Source of the DNA: Blautia sp.
Lineage (GTDB): Bacteria > Bacillota > Clostridia > Lachnospirales > Lachnospiraceae
Direction: 5' to 3'
Length of the DNA stretch: 34,763 nucleotides
Assembly (NCBI GenBank): GCA_022777285.1
Contig: JALFGN010000136.1
Span: 1-34,763 of the forward strand
Shown here piece after piece: positions 25,319-32,955 of this stretch. A model generated the notes under the pieces. That model saw only the letters and a list, made by a program, of their open reading frames with translations. It had not been told where the DNA came from and did no database searches. The stretch's first letter is position 1; the number at the start of each line of letters is the position of its first letter. Both the position numbers and the translations under genes were made by a program.

Positions 25319-27145
25319 ATGTGTGGAATAGTTGGATACATTGGAGAAAAACAGGCAGCACCGATTCTTCTGGAAGGTCTGGAAAAACTGGAGTACAGAG
25401 GCTATGATTCCGCCGGTATTGCAGTATTTGACGGAACGGAAATCCATGCAAAGAAATCGATGGGAAGACTGAAAATATTGTCCGAGCTGACACATGGAGG
25501 CGAGACACTTCCGGGAACGACAGGAATCGGCCATACAAGATGGGCCACTCATGGGGCTCCCTCTGATATGAATGCGCATCCGCATTTTAATCAGGATAAA
25601 ACAATTGCCGTTGTTCATAATGGTATCATTGAAAACTATATGAAATTGAAGAAAAAAATGCAGGATAAAGGCTATACATTTAAATCCGAGACTGATACAG
25701 AGGTGATTGCACATTTACTGGATTATTATTACAAAGGCGATGCACTGGAGACGATCACAAAAGTGATGCACAGAGTGGAAGGCTCGTATGCACTGGGAAT
25801 TATCTTCAAATCGGAGCCGGATAAATTGTATGCAGTCAGAAAAGACAGTCCGCTGATCGTAGGAAAAAGCAACATCGGAAATCTGATCGCATCTGACGTA
25901 CCGGCAGTATTGAAATATACAAGAGACGTATACTTTATTGAAAATGAAGAAATTGTCTGCATGACAAAAGACGACATTCAATTTTATAACATTGATGAGG
26001 AAGAACTTGAAAAACAGCCCGCAACCATTGAATGGGATATTGATGCAGCAGAAAAAGGCGGCTATGAATATTTCATGCTGAAAGAAATGTATGAACAGCC
26101 TCAGGCAGTCAGTGATACGATAAATCCGAGAATCAAAGAAGGAAAAATCGTCATTGATGAGCTGGGGATGTCAGATGAGGAAATCCGTCAGATTCGTAAA
26201 ATCTATATGATTGCCTGCGGTTCTGCTTATCATACCTGTGTATCAGCAAAATATGTATTTGAAGGACTGGCAAGAATTCCTGTGGAAGTAGATCTGGCGA
26301 GTGAATTCCGTTATCGTCATCCGATTTATGAAGAAAATACACTGGCAATTATCGTCAGTCAGTCCGGTGAGACCGCAGATTCTCTGGCAGCACTCAGAGA
26401 AGCAAAAGAACATGGAGTACGGGTTCTTGGAATCGTAAATGTTGTGGGAAGTTCCATTGCCCGGGAAGCAGACAATGTTATGTATACATGGGCAGGACCG
26501 GAAATTGCAGTGGCAACTACAAAAGCATACAGTACGCAGTTGATCGCACATTATCTGCTTGCAATGAAATTTGCACAGGCAAGAGGAACGGCAGACGAAA
26601 AGACGATTACAGAAATGGTGAAAGATCTGAAAAAACTTCCGGGACAGATTGAAATGCTTCTGGAAAATAAAAAGAAAATTCAGAAATTTGCCAATCGTTA
26701 TCTGGCTACAGAACATGTATTTTTCCTGGGAAGAGGATTGGATTATGCCATTTCTCTGGAAGGTTCTCTGAAGTTGAAAGAAATTTCTTATATTCATTCA
26801 GAAGCCTATGCAGCAGGAGAATTGAAGCATGGAACCATTTCTCTGATCGAAGAGGGAACACTGGTTGTTGCTGTTGCTACACAGGAAGAACTGTATAAGA
26901 AGACCTTGAGCAATATTCAGGAAGTGAAGACCAGAGGGGCATTTGTTATGGCAGTGACCAATGTGGGAAATACAGAAATTGAGAAAACAGCAGATTATGT
27001 AATTTATCTGCCAAAAACAAATCCGTATTTCACCAATTCCCTGGCTGTCATTCCACTGCAGCTGTTTGGATATTATGTATCTCTTGGAAAAGGTCTGGAT
27101 GTGGATAAACCAAGAAACCTGGCAAAATCAGTGACAGTTGAATAA
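25319..27145 (+). CDS. glmS: Glutamine--fructose-6-phosphate aminotransferase (isomerizing)
   Basis: A 608-residue cytoplasmic enzyme making glucosamine-6-phosphate, the entry to UDP-GlcNAc and peptidoglycan. The N-terminal glutaminase begins MCGIVGYIG; Cys2 is the nucleophile once Met is removed, which fixes the start at 25319 with TGGAGG 8 nt upstream. EYRGYDSAGIAV and GHTRWATHG are present. Two SIS domains follow (about 285-420 and 460-600), with CGSAYHTC, SQSGETADSL, KAYSTQL and SEAYAAGELKHG. The C-terminal PRNLAKSVTVE is the family's hallmark end. Full length and intact. Confidence 0.97.
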   Translation: MCGIVGYIGEKQAAPILLEGLEKLEYRGYDSAGIAVFDGTEIHAKKSMGRLKILSELTHGGETLPGTTGIGHTRWATHGAPSDMNAHPHFNQDKTIAVVHNGIIENYMKLKKKMQDKGYTFKSETDTEVIAHLLDYYYKGDALETITKVMHRVEGSYALGIIFKSEPDKLYAVRKDSPLIVGKSNIGNLIASDVPAVLKYTRDVYFIENEEIVCMTKDDIQFYNIDEEELEKQPATIEWDIDAAEKGGYEYFMLKEMYEQPQAVSDTINPRIKEGKIVIDELGMSDEEIRQIRKIYMIACGSAYHTCVSAKYVFEGLARIPVEVDLASEFRYRHPIYEENTLAIIVSQSGETADSLAALREAKEHGVRVLGIVNVVGSSIAREADNVMYTWAGPEIAVATTKAYSTQLIAHYLLAMKFAQARGTADEKTITEMVKDLKKLPGQIEMLLENKKKIQKFANRYLATEHVFFLGRGLDYAISLEGSLKLKEISYIHSEAYAAGELKHGTISLIEEGTLVVAVATQEELYKKTLSNIQEVKTRGAFVMAVTNVGNTEIEKTADYVIYLPKTNPYFTNSLAVIPLQLFGYYVSLGKGLDVDKPRNLAKSVTVE

Positions 27146-27170
27146 ATTCATGTTTTCTTTGCTGTTTTAT

Positions 27171-27188
27171 CACAATTTGAACACAATT
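27171..27188 (+). promoter_or_regulatory. Direct repeat upstream of htrA (candidate operator)
   Basis: CACAATT occurs at 27171-27177 and again at 27182-27188, 11 bp apart and thus on the same helix face. It overlaps a TTGACT (27187-27192) that is only 14 bp from TATAAA (27207-27212). OmpR-family regulators often bind such repeats and can activate promoters with poor spacing. This is a pattern-level call. Confidence 0.4.
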
Positions 27189-27264
27189 GACTGATAGACT
27201 GATTCCTATAAAACAAAAGAAATGAAAAAACAAAAGATAGATGTCAGGAAAGGGAGGAACTACC

Positions 27265-28923
27265 ATGAGTGAAGAGTTCAAAGATGAATTTAGAGGGAAT
27301 GATGCAGGTTCCGTTGATCATTGTGAACCGGAAACAGAGAAAGAAACAGAAACAATTGTGACAGAAGAAGCAGCTGCTTCTGCAGAAACTTCCTCACAGA
27401 AAACGGAAAATTGTGAACCAGGAGCAGCGCCTACTCCGGAAAATCCGGTCTATGCCAGATCTTATAAAAAGAATCCGGAAAGAGAAAGTTCAAAAGAAGA
27501 ATGGTATCAGAAGGAACAGCAGTCAAATTACAGTTCTTATCGTTTTACACCGCCGGTATCTCCCGATAAGCATAACAACGATAAGAAAAAGAAAAGCAGC
27601 CTTGGTGTGAAGCTGGCTACAGCAGCTGCTACGGCAGCAGTGTTTGGTCTGGTTGCAGGGATTGTATTTCAGGTAACCAATTATGTAGGCAACAAGGTCC
27701 TTCCAAAAGAGAGCGTGCAGATTGAAAATACAGAGACAACAAAGGATGATAATTTTGATGATCAGACGTCTGCCGCAGTAACAGGAACTTCTGCATCCGG
27801 CAATGTCAGTCAGGTTGCAAGAAATGCAATGCCGTCAGTTGTCTCCATCGTAGGTGTGAGTATACAGGAAATTCCGCAGATTTATCAGTATTTCGGATAT
27901 GGAACAGAGCAGCAAACCCAGAGCAGTGGTTCTGGTATTATTGTAGGACAAAACGATACCGAACTTCTGATCGCTACCAATAATCATGTAGTAAGTGGCA
28001 CAGATTCCCTTACCGTTTGCTTTACCAATCAGGATGGAAGCGCGGTAACAAGCAGCGAAGATGTTGAAAAAACCAGTATGGAAAGTCAGGAAGATGAGAC
28101 ACAACAGAATGCACTGGATGCGCAGGGAAGTGCAGTTTCCGCACAGATTAAAGGAACAGATGCAGATAATGATCTGGCCGTCATAGCCGTCAAACTGGAA
28201 GATATACCGGAAGACATTCTCAATAGCATTAAGATCGCTACGATTGGTGATTCCGATTCTCTTCAGATGGGGGATCAGGTTGTTGCCATAGGAAATGCAC
28301 TTGGATATGGACAGTCTGTGACCAGTGGGTATGTCAGTGCATTGAATCGTCATGTAAGTTCTGAGAATGCAGACAGTACCTTTATTCAGACGGATGCAGC
28401 AATCAATCCTGGAAACAGCGGCGGTGCACTGCTGAATATGAATGGGGAACTGATCGGTATTAACTCAGCAAAAATTGCATCAAGTGAAGTAGAAGGTGTT
28501 GGATTTGCAATTCCTATTTCAAAAGCAGAACCGATTCTGGATCAGATGATGAGCCAGGAGACCAGATATAAGGTAGAAGATGAAGACAAAGAAGCCTATA
28601 TCGGTATTACCTGTGAGAATGTAACCAGTGAAGTCAATCAGATGTATGGAATTCCTTTAGGTGTGTATGTAGATACCGCAGTGGAAGGTGGCCCGGCAGC
28701 ACAGGCAGGAATCCAGAAAGGAGATGTCATCACAAAAATTGACGGAACTTCTGTAGACTCTTATAAAGAACTGGTAGAACGTCTGCAGTATTATGAAGCA
28801 GGAGAAACCATTGATTTTGAAATCTATCGCGCAGAAAACGGAGAATACAAATCACAGACAATCAGTGTAACGCTTGGTGCCAAAAAGGATGCAGATATTA
28901 CAGGCAGTAACGCAAAGAAATAA
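27265..28923 (+). CDS. htrA: HtrA/DegP-type membrane-anchored serine protease
   Basis: A 552-residue quality-control protease. A long acidic cytoplasmic region (1-112) is followed by one TM (about 114-137), a trypsin-like domain with an intact triad (His241 in NNHVVSG, Asp303 in DNDLAVIAV, Ser385 in GNSGGALL) and one PDZ domain (about 445-538). The protease faces outside and degrades or refolds damaged exported proteins. Between His241 and Asp303 there are about 62 residues, roughly twice the DegP spacing, including an acidic Gln/Glu/Ser-rich insert. ATG 27265 has GGGAGG 7 nt upstream; ATG 27241 has none. Direct repeats upstream may be a stress-regulator site. Confidence 0.95.
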   Translation: MSEEFKDEFRGNDAGSVDHCEPETEKETETIVTEEAAASAETSSQKTENCEPGAAPTPENPVYARSYKKNPERESSKEEWYQKEQQSNYSSYRFTPPVSPDKHNNDKKKKSSLGVKLATAAATAAVFGLVAGIVFQVTNYVGNKVLPKESVQIENTETTKDDNFDDQTSAAVTGTSASGNVSQVARNAMPSVVSIVGVSIQEIPQIYQYFGYGTEQQTQSSGSGIIVGQNDTELLIATNNHVVSGTDSLTVCFTNQDGSAVTSSEDVEKTSMESQEDETQQNALDAQGSAVSAQIKGTDADNDLAVIAVKLEDIPEDILNSIKIATIGDSDSLQMGDQVVAIGNALGYGQSVTSGYVSALNRHVSSENADSTFIQTDAAINPGNSGGALLNMNGELIGINSAKIASSEVEGVGFAIPISKAEPILDQMMSQETRYKVEDEDKEAYIGITCENVTSEVNQMYGIPLGVYVDTAVEGGPAAQAGIQKGDVITKIDGTSVDSYKELVERLQYYEAGETIDFEIYRAENGEYKSQTISVTLGAKKDADITGSNAKK

Positions 28924-28934
28924 AAACAAAAAAA

Positions 28935-28972
28935 CAGGTGGGGGGAAATCCTTTCCTCCACCTGGTTTTTTT
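28935..28972 (+). terminator. Terminator of htrA
   Basis: Stem of CAGGTGG... (28935 on) with ...CCACCTG (to 28964), with one bulge and a short loop TCC, followed by seven T to 28972 and preceded by an A-run. Confidence 0.88.
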
Positions 28973-28974
28973 AC

Positions 28975-29003
28975 TTGTAGCACAGAGAAAATTATGATAA
29001 TAT
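28975..29003 (+). promoter_or_regulatory. Putative promoter of the clpX-like gene
   Basis: TTGTAG (28975-28980), a 17-bp spacer ending TGA, and TAATAT (28998-29003). A second perfect TATAAT at 29010-29015 has no good -35. Either could start transcription of the gene at 29072. Confidence 0.45.
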
Positions 29004-29071
29004 ACCAGATATAATGTACATACGCAGGCGGAATGCCGGGACATTTATTTGAAAGAAAGCAGGTATAATAA

Positions 29072-30496
29072 ATGGCAGAAGACAAAGAGTATCTGGATAA
29101 TCCACAGGAAGTGCAGGATAAAGAAGACGAATACGAAAAGGTATGTATGATGTGCAGACGTCCGGAAAGCAAAACCGGAAAAATGATCGACCTGCCGGGA
29201 GATATCCATATCTGTGTGGAATGCATGCAGAAAAGTTTTGATACAATGAATAATACTCCGATTGATTATGGAGAACTGATGAAAAATATGCCGAATGTGA
29301 GCATGATTGATTTGAGTTCACTGCAGAATCAGATTCCGAAACGTCAGAGAGTAAAGAAGAAAAAAGAACAGCCGGCCACAGGACAGCATGAAAAGGTGGC
29401 AAAAAAAGTTTTTGATATCAGAAGTATTCCGGCACCACATAAAATCAAAGAAAATCTGGATGAATACGTCATTGGGCAGGAATACGCAAAGAAAGTGATG
29501 TCTGTTGCGGTTTATAATCATTATAAACGTGTATTTGCAGACAAAGCAGATGAAATCGAAATCGAAAAATCCAATATGCTGATGATTGGACCGACCGGAA
29601 GCGGAAAAACCTATCTGGTCAAAACGCTGGCAAGACTTCTGGATGTGCCGCTGGCTATCACAGATGCAACTTCTCTTACAGAGGCAGGTTATATCGGAGA
29701 TGACATCGAAAGTGTAGTAAGTAAATTGCTGGCAGCTGCTGATAATGATGTGGAAAAAGCAGAACATGGAATCATCTTTATTGATGAGATTGATAAGATT
29801 GCGAAGAAGAAAAATACAAATCAGCGGGATGTAAGCGGAGAAGCCGTACAGCAGGGAATGCTGAAGCTGTTAGAAGGCAGTGAAGTGGAAGTACCGGTAG
29901 GAGCAAACAGTAAGAATGCAATGGTTCCGCTTACGACGGTAGATACCCGAAATATTCTCTTTATCTGCGGCGGAGCATTTCCGGATCTGGAGAATATTAT
30001 TAAAGAACGTCTGAATAAACAGGCATCCATTGGATTTATGGCTGACTTGAAAGACAAGTATGATAAGGATGCCAATATCCTGAATAAAGTAATTGTGGAC
30101 GATCTGAAAAAATTTGGAATGATTCCGGAATTTTTGGGACGTCTTCCCATTATTTTTACATTGGATGGACTGACCAAGAATATGCTGGTTCAGATTTTAA
30201 AAGAGCCGAAGAATGCCATTTTAAAACAGTATCAGAAACTCCTGGCACTGGATGAAGTAAAACTGGAATTTGAAGAAGGGGCTCTGGAGGCAATTGCACA
30301 GATGGCACTGGAGAAGCATACAGGAGCAAGAGCTCTGCGGGCCATTCTGGAAGAATATATGCTGGATATTATGTACGAGATTCCGAAAGATGACAATATC
30401 GGGGAAGTGATCATTACCAGAGAATACATTGAACATACAGGAGGACCAAGGATTCTGCCAAGAGGACAGGAAATCCCGCGAATCGAAATGAATTAA
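29072..30496 (+). CDS. clpX: ClpX-like AAA+ protease unfoldase subunit (divergent)
   Basis: A 474-residue AAA+ ATPase of the ClpX family. It has an N-terminal zinc finger (Cys25, 28, 48, 51), a long basic linker (about 75-118), Walker A GPTGSGKT (173-180), Walker B IIFIDE (234-239), pore loop GYIG (206-209), the ClpP-docking tripeptide IGF (320-322) and a sensor-2 region HTGARALR. It unfolds substrates and feeds them to ClpP, so the IGF loop argues that it still docks a peptidase. It differs from textbook ClpX by about 50 extra residues, the long linker, and Ile for Val in the GYVG pore loop. It stands alone, without clpP or tig beside it, so it may be a second ClpX. Confidence 0.88.
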   Translation: MAEDKEYLDNPQEVQDKEDEYEKVCMMCRRPESKTGKMIDLPGDIHICVECMQKSFDTMNNTPIDYGELMKNMPNVSMIDLSSLQNQIPKRQRVKKKKEQPATGQHEKVAKKVFDIRSIPAPHKIKENLDEYVIGQEYAKKVMSVAVYNHYKRVFADKADEIEIEKSNMLMIGPTGSGKTYLVKTLARLLDVPLAITDATSLTEAGYIGDDIESVVSKLLAAADNDVEKAEHGIIFIDEIDKIAKKKNTNQRDVSGEAVQQGMLKLLEGSEVEVPVGANSKNAMVPLTTVDTRNILFICGGAFPDLENIIKERLNKQASIGFMADLKDKYDKDANILNKVIVDDLKKFGMIPEFLGRLPIIFTLDGLTKNMLVQILKEPKNAILKQYQKLLALDEVKLEFEEGALEAIAQMALEKHTGARALRAILEEYMLDIMYEIPKDDNIGEVIITREYIEHTGGPRILPRGQEIPRIEMN

Positions 30497-30532
30497 AAAA
30501 CAGGAGGAAGTGTGATGGCTTCCTCCTGTTTT
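30497..30532. terminator. Bidirectional terminator, clpX-like gene / glyoxalase gene
   Basis: Fourteen-bp perfect stem 30497-30510 / 30519-30532 with loop TGTGATGG. The stem ends are A-rich and T-rich, giving a U-tract in both directions between two convergent genes. Confidence 0.9.
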
Positions 30533-30538
30533 TCTCGA

Positions 30539-30907
30539 TTATCTGGCAGGTACAATTTCCAGCCAGTATCCATCCGGATCGGTAATAAAATAAATACCCA
30601 TTTCCGGATTTTCAAAACAGATACAACCCATTTCTTCATGGAGTGCATGTGCTTCTTTATAGTGGTCAGTCCGAAATGCCAGATGAAATTCATTGTCACC
30701 CAGACGATAAGGTTCCGTTCTGTCACGGAGCCAGGTGAGTTCCAGTTCAAAGTCTGTGGTTTCATTTCCTACATAGACGATGATAAAAGAACCATCCTCT
30801 GCTGTGATGCGGCGTTTTTCTGTAAGTCCAAGGGCTTTTTCATAAAATGCCAGAGAACGTTCCAAATCAGCAACATTATAATTTTCATGGATCATTTTAA
30901 AATTCAT
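30539..30907 (-). CDS. VOC superfamily protein, glyoxalase I-like (lactoylglutathione lyase family)
   Basis: A 122-residue protein made of two beta-alpha-beta-beta-beta units. The metal ligands of GloA are conserved in order: His7 (MIHENYNV), Glu56 (FELELTW), His75 (NEFHLAF) and Glu117 (DGYWLEIV). GloA-type enzymes isomerise the methylglyoxal-thiol hemithioacetal to the lactoyl thioester. Since most Lachnospiraceae lack glutathione, the thiol partner here is unclear. The spacing of the ligands fits the short, nickel-type bacterial class. AAAGGAGAG lies ahead of the ATG at 30907. It is a single-gene unit with its own promoter. Confidence 0.88.
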   Translation of the reverse strand: MNFKMIHENYNVADLERSLAFYEKALGLTEKRRITAEDGSFIIVYVGNETTDFELELTWLRDRTEPYRLGDNEFHLAFRTDHYKEAHALHEEMGCICFENPEMGIYFITDPDGYWLEIVPAR

Positions 30908-30942
30908 AAAAGGCTCTCCTTTCTATATTCAGTGTTATCTGT

Positions 30943-30971
30943 ATTTTATAATGGGAACGGAAATGTGGCAA
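30943..30971 (-). promoter_or_regulatory. Promoter of the glyoxalase-family gene
   Basis: On the minus strand TTGCCA (30966-30971), a 17-bp spacer and TAAAAT (30943-30948), about 36 nt before the start codon. Confidence 0.6.
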
Positions 30972-31051
30972 GAAAAATTTGCGATAAATTGTCGAAAAAT
31001 TTTGAAAAAAATAGATAAATATTAAAATAAAGCATTAAAAATCGGAAAATA

Positions 31052-31080
31052 TTGACAATTTAATAAAAAACGAGTATAGT
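31052..31080 (+). promoter_or_regulatory. Strong promoter with no downstream gene on its strand
   Basis: Perfect TTGACA (31052-31057), exactly 17 bp, then TATAGT (31075-31080). The genes on both sides are on the minus strand, so this plus-strand promoter drives only the ~100-nt segment that ends in the terminator at 31147-31190. Confidence 0.75.
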
Positions 31081-31087
31081 ATTGATT

Positions 31088-31190
31088 AACAAACATGAGT
31101 GAATGCATAAGTCATCAATCCTGTCTTCCCACTGGTCAGTGGGTGTAAAAGGTTTTGCACAAATCCTTCCGATCGCGCAAAACCTTTTTT
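31088..31190 (+). ncRNA. Candidate small RNA, about 100 nt
   Basis: The segment has its own near-consensus promoter and a terminator at 31147-31190, with no ribosome-binding site or convincing reading frame between. A 6-bp hairpin CCCACT/AGTGGG (31128-31133 / 31138-31143, loop GGTC) precedes the terminator. C/U-rich tracts occur at 31120-31130 (CCTGTCTTCCC, 31120 on) and in the terminator loop (TCCTTCC, 31164-31170); both are complementary to Shine-Dalgarno sequences, as in several Gram-positive trans-acting sRNAs. I do not recognise it as SRP RNA, 6S, tmRNA or RNase P RNA. The 5' end is estimated from the -10. Confidence 0.6.
31147..31190. terminator. Terminator shared by the candidate sRNA and the DEAD-box gene
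   Basis: Twelve-bp stem AAAAGGTTTTGC (31147-31158) / GCAAAACCTTTT (31177-31188) with an 18-nt loop. It is followed by T on the plus strand, and its own A-rich left arm gives the U-run on the minus strand. It lies 12 nt past the DEAD-box stop codon. Confidence 0.85.
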
Positions 31191-31201
31191 CTTTTGATAG
31201 A

Positions 31202-32797
31202 TTATTTCTGATTGGCAGGTTCAATGGCGATGTGATTTCCCTTGATGGTAGCAGATTTCATTGCCTTCAGAACATCTTTTGCATATTCTCTTGGAACTTC
31301 GACGAATGTATACTTATCAAACATATCAATACAGCCGATTAATTTTCCGGGCATTCCGCTTTCTCCTGCAATTGCACCGAGAATATCGCCGGGACGTATT
31401 TTCTGTTTCTTTCCTACATTGATAAAAAGACGAACCATGCCAGGTTCTTCTGCACCGGTATCTCCAAAATCCAGGATTTCTTCTTCCTCTTGCGGATCTT
31501 CCTGAACCATGCCCATATACATTTTCAGAAGCGCAGCTGCCATGTCCATAGTGGTATATTCAGAGGCGTTTATTTTTTCTTCAATGGCATTGAGCATCAG
31601 GGAGAGATTTTCCCGTTCAATTACAGAGTCTACCTTTTCCAGGATGTTTTCTATTTTTGTATTTGCAACATCGTTGAGAGAAGGAACTTTCTGTGCGTAA
31701 ATCTTTGTCTTGCAATAGCGCTGAATTTCTTTTAATTTATACATCTCTTTCCCGCTGACAAATGTGAAAGATTTGCCGCCTCTGCCGGCACGGCCGGTAC
31801 GGCCGATGCGGTGTACATAATATTCGTCATCCTGAGGAAGATCGTAATTAAATACAGCTTCAATATCATCCACATCAATTCCACGGGCTGCTACATCGGT
31901 TGCAACCAGAATATCGGTTGTGCCTTTGCGGAAGTTCTGCATGACACGGTCACGCTGCGCCTGTTTCAGATCCCCATGAAGGCCGGCTGCAAAATACCCA
32001 CGGCCGATCAGAGAAGCAGTCAGCAGATCTACTTGTTTCTTTGTATTGCAGAAGACTACGGAACGGCTGGGAGAATAGATATCAAGAAGACGGGATAGGA
32101 CTTCTTCTTTGTTCTTGGGTTTTACTTCATAATAGTATTGCTCGATATTGGGAACGGTCAGTTCTTTTTTTGTTACTTTAATCAGTTCCGCATGGTTCTG
32201 GTATTGTTTCGTGATTTCCAAAATCGGCTTTGGCATAGTGGCAGAGAAGAGCACGGTCTGGCGTTCTTCCGGTACGCCTTTTAAAATGGTTTCGATATCA
32301 TCCCGGAATCCCATGTTCAGCATTTCATCTGCTTCGTCCAGGACAACGGTGTGCACTTCATCCATTTTTACAGTTTTTCGGCGCATGTGATCCATAACAC
32401 GGCCCGGAGTTCCGATGATAATCTGGGTACCATTTTTCAGAGAACGGATCTGCTTGACGATATCCTGTCCGCCATAGATTGGAAGGATTTTAATTCCATG
32501 CATGTATTTGGCCAGATTACGGATTTCGTCAGCAACCTGAATGGCAAGTTCTCTCGTAGGACAAAGAACAATGGCCTGCAGTTTTTTATTTTTAGCTGAT
32601 ATTTTCTGGAGGAGTGGGATACCGAAGGCTGCTGTTTTTCCTGTACCGGTCTGTGCCTGACCGATAATATCTCTGCCGCTCAGTATAGCCGGTATGGCTT
32701 TGGCCTGAATGGGAGAAGCTTCTTCAAATCCCATAAAGCAAACAGCTCTCTCAATTTCCGGATATAATCCCAGGTCTTCAAATCTGATTGTTTCCAT
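31202..32797 (-). CDS. DEAD-box RNA helicase with DbpA-type RNA-binding domain
   Basis: A 531-residue ATP-dependent RNA helicase. Q motif region FMGFEEASPIQAKAIP (21-36), Walker A AQTGTGKT (48-55), PTRELAIQ (80-87), DEAD (154-157), SAT (185-187) and HRIGRTGRAGRGG (motif VI) are all intact. The C-terminal ~75 residues (about 453-528: RLFINVGKKQKIRPGDILGA and VEVPREYAKDVL) form a DbpA-like RRM, which in DbpA and YxiN binds the 23S rRNA hairpin 92, so a role in large-subunit assembly or cold adaptation is likely. AAAGGATC precedes the ATG. Its 5' leader holds a perfect hairpin with a U-tract (32836-32881). Confidence 0.95.
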   Translation of the reverse strand: METIRFEDLGLYPEIERAVCFMGFEEASPIQAKAIPAILSGRDIIGQAQTGTGKTAAFGIPLLQKISAKNKKLQAIVLCPTRELAIQVADEIRNLAKYMHGIKILPIYGGQDIVKQIRSLKNGTQIIIGTPGRVMDHMRRKTVKMDEVHTVVLDEADEMLNMGFRDDIETILKGVPEERQTVLFSATMPKPILEITKQYQNHAELIKVTKKELTVPNIEQYYYEVKPKNKEEVLSRLLDIYSPSRSVVFCNTKKQVDLLTASLIGRGYFAAGLHGDLKQAQRDRVMQNFRKGTTDILVATDVAARGIDVDDIEAVFNYDLPQDDEYYVHRIGRTGRAGRGGKSFTFVSGKEMYKLKEIQRYCKTKIYAQKVPSLNDVANTKIENILEKVDSVIERENLSLMLNAIEEKINASEYTTMDMAAALLKMYMGMVQEDPQEEEEILDFGDTGAEEPGMVRLFINVGKKQKIRPGDILGAIAGESGMPGKLIGCIDMFDKYTFVEVPREYAKDVLKAMKSATIKGNHIAIEPANQK

Positions 32798-32835
32798 AAA
32801 GTTAAATGATCCTTTCTATATTCAATAGTCTGTGT

Positions 32836-32881
32836 AAAAAAGATGCCTCATTAAGCGTCGGTAATGCTTAATGAGGCATCT
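32836..32881 (-). terminator. Intrinsic terminator in the DEAD-box leader / after the aldo-keto reductase gene
   Basis: Perfect 15-bp stem 32842-32856 / 32866-32880 (one further A-T pair possible), 9-nt loop, and six U on the minus strand (32836-32841). It lies between the aldo-keto reductase stop and the DEAD-box start. A strong minus-strand promoter at 32907-32935 lies upstream of it, so it also interrupts the helicase mRNA leader. Confidence 0.88.
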
Positions 32882-32906
32882 GTTCAAACTTAATCAACGG
32901 TTTTTA

Positions 32907-32935
32907 ATAATAACAGAATCCAAAAGAATTGTCAA
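32907..32935 (-). promoter_or_regulatory. Promoter of the DEAD-box helicase gene
   Basis: On the minus strand, perfect TTGACA (32930-32935), a 17-bp spacer ending TGT (extended -10) and TATTAT (32907-32912). The transcript would pass through the terminator hairpin before reaching the gene, about 100 nt downstream. No equally good promoter is visible between the hairpin and the start codon. Confidence 0.78.
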
Positions 32936-32955
32936 ATCATGAAACATATTTTTTA

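Noticed and set aside
27217-27270. Short upstream frame (MKKQKIDVRK...) overlapping the htrA start
   Set aside because: Weak ribosome-binding site and its last codons coincide with the htrA Shine-Dalgarno region; could be a leader peptide, but evidence is too thin.
31097-31150. 17-codon ATG frame inside the candidate sRNA (MSECISHQ...)
   Set aside because: No Shine-Dalgarno sequence upstream and no family match; the RNA is better treated as non-coding unless ribosome profiling says otherwise.
31103-31342. Short plus-strand frame running out of the candidate sRNA
   Set aside because: No ribosome-binding site, crosses a strong terminator and the end of the DEAD-box gene, so it is not taken as a gene.
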